A stretch of DNA of 64,000 nucleotides, taken from the NCBI RefSeq assembly GCF_040096225.1, contig NZ_JBBMFC010000004.1:1-64000 (forward strand). The letters are read 5' to 3'. Source of the DNA: Hominiventricola aquisgranensis (GTDB lineage: Bacteria; Bacillota; Clostridia; Lachnospirales; Lachnospiraceae). Both the position numbers and the translations under genes were made by a program. A model generated the notes under the pieces. The model did no database searches. It worked only from the letters and a program-made list of their open reading frames with translations, and was not told the origin of the DNA. Below, in pieces: positions 33,171-41,652 of the stretch (the stretch's first letter is position 1; each line of letters opens with the position of its first letter).

Positions 33171-33740
33171 GTGGAACTGGAAAAATTAGAAGCAACCATA
33201 GAAGCGGTGCTGTTTGCCATGGGGAATGCAGTGAGCGTGGAGAAGATCGCTACAGCTATCGGCCATGATACAGAGACAACGAGGAAACTGGTACATCAGA
33301 TGATGGATCGTTACAATCAGAGAGAAGGCGGACTGGAGATCATCGAGCTTGATGATGCTTTCCAGCTGTGTACCAGACGGGAATATTATGATGCACTGAT
33401 CCGTGTGGCAAAGCAGCCGAAAAAATATGTACTGACGGATGTACAGCTGGAGGTGTTGTCAATCGTGGCATACAAGCAGCCAGTGACCCGTCAGGAAGTG
33501 GAGAAGATCCGCGGTGTCAACTCAGACCATGCACTTAATCGTCTGGTGGAGTACGGGTTGATCGGAGAGGCAGGAAGACTGGATGCTCCGGGAAAACCGA
33601 TCCTTTTTGGAACAACGGAGGAATTTCTCAGGAATTTCGGTGTGCGTTCCACGGAAGAACTTCCGTCCATTCAGCCGGATCTGGTAGAAGAGATGAAGTC
33701 GGAGGCCGAAGAAGAGGTGCAGCTGAAACTGAACCTGTAA
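33171..33740 (+). CDS. scpB: Segregation and condensation protein B
   Basis: A 189-residue partner of ScpA with two winged-helix domains. The recognisable block YVLTDVQLEVLSIVAYKQPV is followed by the conserved TRQEVEKIRGVNSD. ScpB dimers bind the ScpA linker in the SMC complex. Start GTG 33171 after AGGAGAGACGAGG. The acidic C-terminal tail is usual for the family. Confidence 0.95.
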   Translation: MELEKLEATIEAVLFAMGNAVSVEKIATAIGHDTETTRKLVHQMMDRYNQREGGLEIIELDDAFQLCTRREYYDALIRVAKQPKKYVLTDVQLEVLSIVAYKQPVTRQEVEKIRGVNSDHALNRLVEYGLIGEAGRLDAPGKPILFGTTEEFLRNFGVRSTEELPSIQPDLVEEMKSEAEEEVQLKLNL

Positions 33741-33819
33741 GACTTGCAGATAGAGTGGCTGAATAGTGACAAGTTTCTGCGCATAGATTGAAACAAGGCA
33801 ATGTGCAGGCGGCTTGAAT

Positions 33820-35001
33820 ATGAAGAAAAGAAAAAAATGGAAACCATATCTGGTGTGTGTTCTGACAGTGCTTCTTATGATGGAAATAAGCATAAGAGTA
33901 CAGGCGGAAGGTACACCGGAAAATCTATACGCCCGGTCGGCAGTCCTGATGGATGCGGATACCGGGCGTATTCTTTTTGGAAAAAATGACAACGAAGTTA
34001 TGCCCATGGCAAGTACGACCAAGATCATGACCCTTCTGGTGACACTGGAGCATGCAGATCTTGATGAGATCGTGGAAGTGTCCGCAAGGGCAGCATCCAT
34101 GCCGGATGTACAGTTACATATTCGGGAAGGAGAGAGGTATCGCCTGCAGGATCTGTGTTATTCACTGATGCTGGAATCTCATAACGATTCTGCGGTGGCC
34201 ATTGCAGAGCATGTGGGCGGGACTGTGGAAGGGTTTGCGGCCATGATGAATCAGAAGGCAAAGCATCTGGGGTGCTATCACACGTATTTTATTTCACCAA
34301 ATGGGCTTGATGCAGAGGATGAACATGGGAAACATTCCACAACTGCAAGAGATCTGGCGCGGATCATGCGCTGTTGTATAAAAAATGAGACATTTCTTTC
34401 CATCACCAGAGAGCCTTCCTGGACATTTACAGATATGGACGGAAACAGAAGCTTTACGGTACAGAATAAAAATGCATTTTTACAGATGATGGAGGGAGCT
34501 TTGACCGGAAAGACCGGTTTTACAAATGAAGCCGGATACTGCTATGTGGGAGCACTGGAGAGGGGAGAGAAACGGCTGATCACTGTGGTGCTGGCCTGCG
34601 GCTGGCCAAACCATAAGACCTGGAAATGGATGGATACAAAGGCACTCATGAACTATGGTCTGGAGGATTATCATAAGGAGACGGTGGGAAGTGACAGGAT
34701 GGCATTGGAGCCCTTATCCGTGATGGATGGCCAGAAAGAAAAGGTGGAGATCCTGACCGATGCGGCTTTGGAAGATTTCCTGCTGAAAGAGGATGATGAG
34801 TTTACCATGAAAGTGATGGTCCCGGATATCCTGAAAGCGCCTGTACAGGCAGGAGAGCTGGTGGGAAGTGTGGTCTACTATATTAATGGGCAGATCGTGG
34901 ATCTGTTCCCTGTGTATACAGTGTCAGAAGTGAAGAAGATCGATCTGGAATGGAGACTCAGGCAGGTGATCGATCTATGGCAGATGGGAAATATTTTATA
35001 A
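33820..35001 (+). CDS. D-alanyl-D-alanine carboxypeptidase (S11), second copy
   Basis: A 393-residue secreted S11 enzyme, paralogue of the one 3 kb upstream. Motifs: STTK near residue 65, SHN in ESHNDSAVAIAEH, KTG in GKTGFTNEAG. The signal peptide is KKRKKWK, a core of VLTVLLMMEI, and a likely cut after VQA. SHN in place of SAN separates it from the first copy. The C-terminus has an amphipathic stretch (EWRLRQVIDLW), the usual membrane anchor of DacA/DacF. I prefer ATG 33820 over TTG 33814; the ribosome binding site is weak for either. A role in vegetative wall or spore cortex cannot be distinguished. Confidence 0.9.
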   Translation: MKKRKKWKPYLVCVLTVLLMMEISIRVQAEGTPENLYARSAVLMDADTGRILFGKNDNEVMPMASTTKIMTLLVTLEHADLDEIVEVSARAASMPDVQLHIREGERYRLQDLCYSLMLESHNDSAVAIAEHVGGTVEGFAAMMNQKAKHLGCYHTYFISPNGLDAEDEHGKHSTTARDLARIMRCCIKNETFLSITREPSWTFTDMDGNRSFTVQNKNAFLQMMEGALTGKTGFTNEAGYCYVGALERGEKRLITVVLACGWPNHKTWKWMDTKALMNYGLEDYHKETVGSDRMALEPLSVMDGQKEKVEILTDAALEDFLLKEDDEFTMKVMVPDILKAPVQAGELVGSVVYYINGQIVDLFPVYTVSEVKKIDLEWRLRQVIDLWQMGNIL

Positions 35002-35141
35002 AAATTTTAGTATTTTATGCAGAAAAATGCTTGGCAGATCAGAAAAAATCAAGTACACTGAATAACAGATATAATACGTTCAGGTGTCAGTTCGACACAA
35101 AGTTCCCAGAAGAGACGATATTGAGAAAAGAAAGGAAATAT

Positions 35142-36002
35142 ATGACATATGAAGAATTTTTAAGTGGGCTTGAGAAGGCTATTTTTGTGCAGAGAAGAGA
35201 AGAGGAGACGATCAAACGGGTACAGGTGCTGAAAAATAATGGAGTACAGCTGGATGGATTTTCCTGTGTGATGGAAGGACACCGGGAGCAGCCGACAGTG
35301 TACGTGAATCATTATTTCAGGGAAGATGTGACAAAGGAGGATCTGTGTACGTTGGCAGCGATGGTTTTGAAGATCCAGAGGGACAGCATGCTGCATCAGA
35401 CTGGAGATTTCGAGATGCTTCTGGATTATGAGAAGATGAAAAAAAGAATCTATTGTCGCCTGATCTCCCGAAATAAGAATGAAGACCTTCTGAAGACAGT
35501 TCCATGGATTCCCTGGATGGATCTGGCAATCGTGTTTTATATGGAGATTCCGGGAAAATTGATCAAAAATGCCACTGCCCTGATCCGGACAGCACATATG
35601 GAACGTTGGAAAATAACAGAAGACCAGCTCTTTGAACGGGCAAAGAAGAATCTGCAGAGACGAGGATTCCGCATGGTCGCCATGACGGAATTCCTGGGAG
35701 ATCAGGTGGAATGCCCGGACGCAGAAATGTATATTCTGAATACGAAAAAGCCGGAATTTGGTGCGGCTGTGTTTGTGGATTCTCAGGTGCGCCGCATCTG
35801 TGCCCGGCAGATCGGTGGAAGCTATTATATTCTGCCCAGCAGTATTCATGAACTGATCCTTCTGCCGGACAAGGTGGATTATGAGCGCAAAGAGCTGGAC
35901 GAACTGGTAAGGCAGGTCAACAGCCAGTGTGTAGAAGCGGAAGATTTTCTCAGCGATCATGCCTATTATTATAATGCGCAGAAAGATCGGATAGAATTCT
36001 AA
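35142..36002 (+). CDS. DUF5688-type protein
   Basis: A 286-residue soluble protein starting MTYEEFLSGLEKAI after AAAGGAAATAT. It has features I associate with the DUF5688 family of Lachnospiraceae: a helical N-terminus (IKRVQVLKNNGVQLDGFS), a YVNHYFREDV block and a C-terminal half containing YILPSSIHELILLPD. The biochemical role is unknown. In other clostridia such genes occur singly or in tandem. Here it is followed by a repeat and terminator zone. Confidence 0.75.
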   Translation: MTYEEFLSGLEKAIFVQRREEETIKRVQVLKNNGVQLDGFSCVMEGHREQPTVYVNHYFREDVTKEDLCTLAAMVLKIQRDSMLHQTGDFEMLLDYEKMKKRIYCRLISRNKNEDLLKTVPWIPWMDLAIVFYMEIPGKLIKNATALIRTAHMERWKITEDQLFERAKKNLQRRGFRMVAMTEFLGDQVECPDAEMYILNTKKPEFGAAVFVDSQVRRICARQIGGSYYILPSSIHELILLPDKVDYERKELDELVRQVNSQCVEAEDFLSDHAYYYNAQKDRIEF

Positions 36003-36027
36003 ATAAACGGAATAACCCGGGGGGAAA

Positions 36028-36144
36028 AACAGCCCAGAGACAATTCGCAAAACCGCCCTGCGGGCTTACTGTTTTGCTGATGTGCGGGAACGGAACAGCC
36101 CAGAGACAATTCGCAAAACCGCCCTGCGGGCTTACTGTTTTGCT
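36028..36144. repeat. Exact 51-bp direct repeat, two copies
   Basis: The 51-bp unit at 36028-36078 is repeated without a change at 36094-36144; copies are 15 bp apart. Each begins AACAGCCCAGAGACAATTCG and contains the small palindrome GCCCTGCGGGC. On the minus strand a reading frame runs through both copies, giving the repeated peptide SKTVSPQGGFANCLWA, but no start site supports translation. It looks like a mobile intergenic repeat (REP-like) family. Two copies are too few for a CRISPR. Confidence 0.85.
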
Positions 36145-36172
36145 CATTATGGGGCTCTCGCCCCATAGCTTT

Positions 36173-36216
36173 ACAAAAACAGACTTTTACAAGCAAGCTT
36201 GATCAGTCTGTTTTGT
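36173..36216. terminator. Terminator-like hairpin upstream of tRNA-Arg
   Basis: ACAAAAACAGACT (36173-36185) pairs with AGTCTGTTTTGT (36205-36216). The stem has A-rich and T-rich sides, so it could act on transcripts from either direction. Confidence 0.6.
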
Positions 36217-36276
36217 GTAAATCTATTCTTCTCTGTGCTGTTTAGAAAAATATTACAAAAATATTACAAAAAACAT

Positions 36277-36305
36277 TTGCTTATTTCCTCAACATGGTGT
36301 ATGAT
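36277..36305 (+). promoter_or_regulatory. Promoter of tRNA-Arg
   Basis: TTGCTT 36277-36282 and TATGAT 36300-36305, 17 bases apart, 20 bases before the mature tRNA 5' end. Confidence 0.7.
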
Positions 36306-36324
36306 AGTTGAGGTAATAAGCCAA

Positions 36325-36398
36325 GCACCTGTAGCTCAGCTGGATAGAGCACGGGCCTCCGACGCCCGGTGTCGCAAGTTCGAATCTTGTCAGGTGCA
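36325..36398 (+). tRNA. tRNA-Arg (CCG anticodon)
   Basis: A 74-nt cloverleaf: acceptor GCACCTG with CAGGTGC plus discriminator A, D arm GCTC/GAGC, anticodon stem CGGGC/GCCCG with loop CTCCGAC (anticodon CCG, reads CGG), and T arm GCAAG-TTCGAAT-CTTGT. No CCA is encoded. The next gene, an SH3 lipoprotein, is 36 bases on and may share its transcript. Confidence 0.95.
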
Positions 36399-36433
36399 TT
36401 TTTTATATTCAAAAATAATAAAAGGAGATGTTT

Positions 36434-37411
36434 ATGGAGTTGAAGAACCTGAAAGAATTATTGCAGATGTACAAAAAGTACACGATCACCGGTATGGCTG
36501 TTTTTGCAACAGCAGCAGTACTGACAACTGGCTGTGGAACAACGAAGACCGGAGATGCTGCAGAGGGAACAACAGGTGCAACGAATGAGACAACGGAGGA
36601 AGACGCGAATGAGCTGATTGAGAACACTCATGCTTCGATAGAGCGTCTTGTTACAAAATATCTGGACTGTATTATCAACGGAGATACAGATACACTGGCA
36701 ACGATCACAGATGAGCTGACCGATGAGGACAAGGCCAAGATTGTTTCCCGTGCGACTGCATATGACTCTTATGAGAATATGGTCTGCTACACAAAGGATG
36801 GTCCGGAAGAGGATTCCTACATTGTGTTCCTGTGTTTTGATATCAAACTGAAGGATTTCCTGAAGGTGGAGACATTGGTTCCGGATATTCAGTGTCTGTA
36901 TGTGACACCGAAGGATGAGGATGGCAGTCGTTATATCCGTTACAGCAATGTGGAAGAAGACGAAGAGCTTCAGGCCTATGTAAAGCAGCTTGAGGAAGAT
37001 CCGGAAGTAAAGGCACTGTATGCGGATATGCAAAGCCGCTATCAGGAAGCACTGGAGAACGATGAGGCACTGAGAACCTTTATGGAAAAAGTGACTACTG
37101 GTTCTGGAAGTGATGAGGTAGAAGCAGGTGAAGAGCAGACAGAGGAAGCTGCTGCAGAAGAGACCACGGAAGAACAGCCGGAGGAGACTCAGGAGGAAAG
37201 TGTTGAGACTGGTGAGGCTCAGGCACAGAACCGTGAGACCCGTGTGAAAGAAAGCGTTAATGTTCGTTCCGATGCAACAACTGATTCTGATCGAATTGCA
37301 TTGGCTTATCAGGGTGATGCAATCACTGAGATCGAGTCTTATGACAATGGCTGGAGTAAGGTTGAGTACAAAGGTCAGACTGGATATGTGAAGACAGAGT
37401 TCCTGGAATAG
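36434..37411 (+). CDS. SH3-domain lipoprotein or membrane-anchored protein
   Basis: A 325-residue protein. A hydrophobic segment near residues 18-36 ends in VLTTGCG, a possible lipobox. A Thr/Glu linker and a globular domain (residues 60-215) follow, then a long acidic Glu/Thr spacer, and a C-terminal bacterial SH3 domain (VNVRSDATTDSDRIA to GQTGYVKTEFLE). Such SH3 domains bind cell-wall peptides, so it probably sits between membrane and wall. ATG 36434 is chosen because GGAG is eight bases upstream; ATG 36428 abuts it. Confidence 0.82.
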   Translation: MELKNLKELLQMYKKYTITGMAVFATAAVLTTGCGTTKTGDAAEGTTGATNETTEEDANELIENTHASIERLVTKYLDCIINGDTDTLATITDELTDEDKAKIVSRATAYDSYENMVCYTKDGPEEDSYIVFLCFDIKLKDFLKVETLVPDIQCLYVTPKDEDGSRYIRYSNVEEDEELQAYVKQLEEDPEVKALYADMQSRYQEALENDEALRTFMEKVTTGSGSDEVEAGEEQTEEAAAEETTEEQPEETQEESVETGEAQAQNRETRVKESVNVRSDATTDSDRIALAYQGDAITEIESYDNGWSKVEYKGQTGYVKTEFLE

Positions 37412-37431
37412 TAAAAAAAGAATAGAATGAT

Positions 37432-37479
37432 AAAAAGCTCCATACCCTAGTATTGATTACGAGGGAAAGGAGCTTTTTT
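37432..37479 (+). terminator. Terminator holding the ribosome binding site of the coat gene
   Basis: AAAAAGCTCC (37432-37441) pairs with GGAGCTTTTT (37469-37478), with an inner CCCT/AGGG. AAAGGAG, the only ribosome binding site of the next gene (ATG 37480), is part of the right arm. The arrangement is the same as at icd-spoIVA. Confidence 0.75.
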
Positions 37480-37917
37480 ATGTTATCAGAAGCAGACAGA
37501 GCGGTGCTGGATGAGAGTTTCCAGAATACAAGGATGGCCGGTGAGGCGATCCATATGGTGATCGGCAAGGTAGAGGATGAGGATCTGGCACTGGATCTGA
37601 ATCGTCAGGCCTGCCGTTTTCTGCAGTACGAGGAGAAACTGCAGCAGATGTATGCCAGAGAGCATGAGACGCCGCCGCGGGATCATGTGGTGGACAAGAC
37701 CATGCTGTGGGGCGGTATTCAGATGAATACGCTGATGGATGACAGTACGGAAAAACTGGCAGATATGATGATCCAGGGAAATACAAAAGGCATGACAGAA
37801 TTGATGAAGACGGTCAAGGAAAACCGGACTGCCGCACGGGAATATTGCGAGATTGCAAAAGAAATCGCAGACTTTGAGGAGAAAAATATCGAAAAACTGA
37901 AAGCATATCTGAAGTAA
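37480..37917 (+). CDS. CotF/ferritin-like spore coat-type protein
   Basis: A 145-residue, fully helical protein starting MLSEADRAVLDESFQNTRMAGEAIHMV. The pattern of long amphipathic helices with a mid-protein MLWGGIQMNTLMD resembles the CotF/DUF3231-like ferritin-fold proteins of clostridial spores. The assignment is by overall look, not by a sharp motif. Its ribosome binding site lies in a terminator stem, so expression probably depends on a promoter or condition that avoids the hairpin. Confidence 0.6.
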   Translation: MLSEADRAVLDESFQNTRMAGEAIHMVIGKVEDEDLALDLNRQACRFLQYEEKLQQMYAREHETPPRDHVVDKTMLWGGIQMNTLMDDSTEKLADMMIQGNTKGMTELMKTVKENRTAAREYCEIAKEIADFEEKNIEKLKAYLK

Positions 37918-38012
37918 GATAGACTGGTAATCAGTGACATATTTTGGTATAATCAAGAGCGTATGGCGGCAGTGAAAAGAGATCTGCCGCCATCAAAGAA
38001 AGGATTACATAT

Positions 38013-38774
38013 ATGTTACGTTTGAATAAATATTTAAGTGAAGCGGGCGTCTGTTCCCGAAGAGAAGCAGACCGTCTGATCGAGCAGGGAAGAGTGAAGG
38101 TGGATGGCACACCGGCAACGGTAGGTATGCAGGTGGATGAACATGCCCAGATAACCGTAGATGGAAAAGCAGTGGGTGAGAAAAAGCAGAAAACCATTCT
38201 GATTGCGGTAAATAAGCCAAGAGGAATCGTCTGCTCAGAAGCGCATCAGGGAAATGACACCAATATTATTGAGTTTTTGCAGTATCCCAAGCGGATCACT
38301 TATATGGGAAGACTTGACAAGGATTCTGAGGGTCTGCTGCTTATGACCAACCGTGGTGACCTGATCAATGAGATGATGCGGGCAGCCCATTATCATGAAA
38401 AAGAGTATGAGGTGGTGGTAGACCGTCCATTTACAGATCGTTTTCTCAACGATCTGGCAGCGGGTGTCTACTTAAAAGAGCTGGATGTGACCACCAGACC
38501 ATGTCAGGTACAGCGGCTTGGAAAACGTAAATTTTCTATTGTTCTGACCCAGGGACTGAACCGCCAGATTCGCAGAATGTGCGGCGAACTGGGGTATCAT
38601 GTGCAGGAGCTGAAGCGGACCCGGATCATGAATATACGTCTTGGACACTTGAAGACCGGCACCTGGAGAAATGTGACCGAGGAAGAACTGCAGGAACTTC
38701 TGTATCTGCTGGAAGAGTCCGGGGCAGAAGCAGCAGAGACAGCAGAGACAGCAGAGACGGAAGGAGCAGAATAA
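38013..38774 (+). CDS. RluB/RluF/RsuA-family pseudouridine synthase
   Basis: A 253-residue rRNA pseudouridine synthase. An N-terminal S4 RNA-binding domain (MLRLNKYLSEAGVCSRREAD) is followed by the catalytic domain with GRLDKDSEGLLLMT, where Asp102 is the nucleophile, and the C-terminal GLNRQIRRMCGELGY block. Spacing and length best fit the RluB/RluF type acting on 23S rRNA. The C-terminus ends in a short AET repeat. ligA starts one base after its stop, so they are co-transcribed. Confidence 0.9.
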   Translation: MLRLNKYLSEAGVCSRREADRLIEQGRVKVDGTPATVGMQVDEHAQITVDGKAVGEKKQKTILIAVNKPRGIVCSEAHQGNDTNIIEFLQYPKRITYMGRLDKDSEGLLLMTNRGDLINEMMRAAHYHEKEYEVVVDRPFTDRFLNDLAAGVYLKELDVTTRPCQVQRLGKRKFSIVLTQGLNRQIRRMCGELGYHVQELKRTRIMNIRLGHLKTGTWRNVTEEELQELLYLLEESGAEAAETAETAETEGAE

Positions 38775-38775
38775 G

Positions 38776-40728
38776 ATGGACAAGATTGCCCGTATGAGAG
38801 AGCTGGGGGAACTTTTGAGAAATGCCTCCAGAGCGTACTATCAGCAGGATCGGGAGATCATGAGCAATCTGGAATATGATAAGCTGTATGACGAGCTGGA
38901 GGCACTGGAGAAGGAGACGGGAACCGTGCTGGCAGGTTCACCCACAGTGACTGTCGGTTATGAAGCGGTGGATGAGCTTCCCAAGGAACGCCATGAGTCA
39001 CCTATGCTGTCTCTGGATAAGACAAAGGATGTAAATGAACTGGCAGCATTTGCGGGGGAGCATGAAGTATTGCTGTCCTGGAAGCTGGATGGACTGACAG
39101 TTGTGCTTACTTATGAAAATGGGGAACTCTCCAAGGCTGTCACCAGAGGAAATGGAGAGATCGGAGAGGTTATCACCAACAATGCCAGGGTATTTCGGAA
39201 TATTCCACTGAACATTGCCCATAAAGGCGAGACGATTCTTCGAGGTGAGGCGGTGATCCGATATTCCGATTTTGAAAAGATCAATGCAGAGATTGCCGAT
39301 GAAGCAGCGAAATACAAGAATCCCCGTAATCTCTGCAGCGGCTCAGTGCGCCAGTTGAATAATGAGATCACGGCAAAGAGAAATGTCTATTTCTACGCAT
39401 TCGCACTGGTGAAAGCTGACGGTGTGGATTTCCACAATTCCAGAGAGCAGCAGTTCTTATGGATGAAAGAACAGGGCTTTGATGTGGTGGAATATAAAAA
39501 AGTGACCGGAGCGGGTATTCCGAAGGCTGTACAGGAATTTTCCGAGGCAATCGTACACAATGATTTTCCATCGGACGGTCTGGTAAGCACATATGAGGAT
39601 ATTGCCTATGGTCAGTCCCTGGGAAGAACAGCCAAGTTTCCAAGGGATTCCTATGCGTTCAAATGGAAGGATGAACTTCGTGAGACAGTGCTTGAGAAGA
39701 TTGAATGGAGTCCGTCCCGAACAGGACTCATCAATCCGGTGGCAGTCTTTGAGCCGGTAGAACTGGAAGGCACCACAGTCAGCAGAGCATCGGTTCATAA
39801 TATCAGCATTGTAAGAGCCCTGAAGCTTGGTATTGGCGATCACATTACGGTTTATAAAGCAAATATGATCATTCCACAGATCGCAGAGAATCTGACCCAG
39901 AGTGGTAACCTGATCATTCCGGATGTCTGCCCGGTGTGCGGCGGTGAGGCGAAGATCATCAAGAGTAATGATGTGGAGTCACTGTATTGCATGAATCCAG
40001 ACTGTCAGGCGAAAAAGATCAAGGCATTTACTTTGTTTGTGAGCAGGGATGCTATGAATATTGATGGACTCTCCGAGATGACGCTGGAGAAGTTTATTGG
40101 CTGCGGATTTATCCGGGAGTATGCGGATATTTTTCATCTGGATCGTTACCGGGATGAAATTGTGACCCTGGAAGGATTTGGAGATAAATCTTATAATAAT
40201 CTGATGAACAGTGTGGAACAGGCAAGACATACCACGCTGCCAAGAGTGATCTACAGTCTGGGAATCCCGAATATTGGGCTTTCCAATGCCAAAATGATCT
40301 GTAAGGAATATAAAAATGATCTGGAGAAGATCCGCAGGGCAACAGCGGAAGAATTAAGCGCGATTGCAGGTATCGGCGGTGTGATCGGCACCAGTGTGGA
40401 AGAATACTTCAAAGATGAAGAGCATAACCGGTGGCTCAATGATCTGATGAAAGAACTGGAACTGGAGCAGAATCAGGAGCCTGAAGGAGAACAGACGCTG
40501 GATGGAAAGATATTTGTCATCACTGGAAGTCTGGAACATTTTTCTAATCGGAATGAGCTGAAGGAACTGATCGAGTCCAAAGGAGGAAAGGTGACAGGAA
40601 GCGTTACCTCCAAGACCAGTTATCTCATCAACAATGATCTGTTGTCTGGTTCATCAAAAAATAAAAAAGCAAAAGATCTGGGAGTGGAGATCATCTCTGA
40701 GCAGGATTTTCTGGATCGATTTTCATAA
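38776..40728 (+). CDS. ligA: NAD-dependent DNA ligase
   Basis: A 650-residue ligase sealing nicks with NAD. Domain order: the Ia NAD-binding helices, adenylation domain with the KLDG motif (Lys103), OB fold (SRASVHNISIV), a Cys4 zinc finger (CPVCGGEA, then YCMNPDCQAK), helix-hairpin-helix repeats and a C-terminal BRCT (GKIFVITGSLEHFSNRNELK). It is slightly shorter than the usual 670. Some blocks differ from canonical LigA, as in a known clostridial branch, so a second ligase elsewhere in the genome is possible. ATG 38776 directly follows the pseudouridine synthase. Confidence 0.93.
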   Translation: MDKIARMRELGELLRNASRAYYQQDREIMSNLEYDKLYDELEALEKETGTVLAGSPTVTVGYEAVDELPKERHESPMLSLDKTKDVNELAAFAGEHEVLLSWKLDGLTVVLTYENGELSKAVTRGNGEIGEVITNNARVFRNIPLNIAHKGETILRGEAVIRYSDFEKINAEIADEAAKYKNPRNLCSGSVRQLNNEITAKRNVYFYAFALVKADGVDFHNSREQQFLWMKEQGFDVVEYKKVTGAGIPKAVQEFSEAIVHNDFPSDGLVSTYEDIAYGQSLGRTAKFPRDSYAFKWKDELRETVLEKIEWSPSRTGLINPVAVFEPVELEGTTVSRASVHNISIVRALKLGIGDHITVYKANMIIPQIAENLTQSGNLIIPDVCPVCGGEAKIIKSNDVESLYCMNPDCQAKKIKAFTLFVSRDAMNIDGLSEMTLEKFIGCGFIREYADIFHLDRYRDEIVTLEGFGDKSYNNLMNSVEQARHTTLPRVIYSLGIPNIGLSNAKMICKEYKNDLEKIRRATAEELSAIAGIGGVIGTSVEEYFKDEEHNRWLNDLMKELELEQNQEPEGEQTLDGKIFVITGSLEHFSNRNELKELIESKGGKVTGSVTSKTSYLINNDLLSGSSKNKKAKDLGVEIISEQDFLDRFS

Positions 40729-40750
40729 AGCATAGGAGGAGCATAATCAA

Positions 40751-41602
40751 ATGGATAATCTGGAAAATATTGACGTATCAAATATGGATGTTTCGACGAT
40801 GTCAAAAGTAATTGAAAGACTGTGGCCCAAATTTCTGGACGCAGGCATGAATATTGTCTGGGCTGTGCTTATTCTGATCGTTGGATTAAAACTGATCAGT
40901 ATTTTAAGAAAGTTTCTGAAGAAGACGCTTCTCCGTGGAAATGTGGATACCGGCGTGGTACAGTTTCTGGATGCGCTGGTGAAGATCTCTGCATGGACGG
41001 TTCTGATATTGTCACTGCTTGGACATTTTGGCATTCAGACTACCTCTTTTATTACGATTCTTGGATCGGCAGGAGTTGCTATCGGTCTTTCTCTGCAGGG
41101 AAGCCTCTCAAACTTCGCAGGTGGCATTCTGATTCTGATTATGAAGCCTTTTCAGGTAGGACATTATATCAATGCCTGTGGATGTGAAGGAACGGTCGCA
41201 GAGATCTCCCTGTTCTGTACGACTTTACATACGGTGGACAACCGCAATGTGGTCATTCCCAACGGTACGTTGTCCAATAGTAATATTGTGAATTTTTCTG
41301 CCAATGAGACCCGCCGTGTGGATATGAGCGTAGACGTGGCCTATGGCTCGGACCTGAAAGCGGCAAAAGCACTGATCGAGAGCATTTTATCAGAGGATGA
41401 TAAGATTCTGAAAGACCCGGCATGGACCGTTGCTGTTGATAATCTGGGAGACAGTGGAATTACGATCCTGATCCGTCCATGGGTGAAAGCTGCTGATTAC
41501 TGGGATGTAAAATGGCGGACACTGGAACGGGTACATGACCGTCTGACAGAAGCAAATATCGATATTCCTTTCCCGCAGATGACAGTTCATCTGGAAAAAT
41601 AA
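40751..41602 (+). CDS. Small-conductance mechanosensitive channel (MscS)
   Basis: A 283-residue MscS channel. Three hydrophobic segments (about 28-50, 68-90, 95-125) end in the pore helix with GLSLQGSLSNFAGGI. The beta domain (VGHYINACGCEGTVAEISLFCTTL) and the alpha/beta C-terminal domain follow. It releases solutes on hypo-osmotic shock. ATG 40751 follows GGAGGAGCATAATCAA. Confidence 0.93.
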   Translation: MDNLENIDVSNMDVSTMSKVIERLWPKFLDAGMNIVWAVLILIVGLKLISILRKFLKKTLLRGNVDTGVVQFLDALVKISAWTVLILSLLGHFGIQTTSFITILGSAGVAIGLSLQGSLSNFAGGILILIMKPFQVGHYINACGCEGTVAEISLFCTTLHTVDNRNVVIPNGTLSNSNIVNFSANETRRVDMSVDVAYGSDLKAAKALIESILSEDDKILKDPAWTVAVDNLGDSGITILIRPWVKAADYWDVKWRTLERVHDRLTEANIDIPFPQMTVHLEK

Positions 41603-41652
41603 TGTAAAGAGGGGTATACTGGAGACAAGGCACAAAGGAGAGCGACAAACGT

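Larger units (their letters stand above)
36003..36324. other. Non-coding zone before tRNA-Arg
   Basis: No protein gene is seen. The zone holds a duplicated 51-bp element, a GGGGC/GCCCC hairpin at 36151, a terminator-like hairpin at 36173-36216 and the tRNA promoter, all listed separately. Confidence 0.6.

Noticed and set aside
36028..36144. Possible CRISPR array
   Set aside because: Only two copies with a 15-bp gap and no cas genes in the window.
35950..36196. Minus-strand frame with the repeated peptide SKTVSPQGGFANCLWA
   Set aside because: It is the translation of the 51-bp duplicate repeat, without a ribosome binding site.
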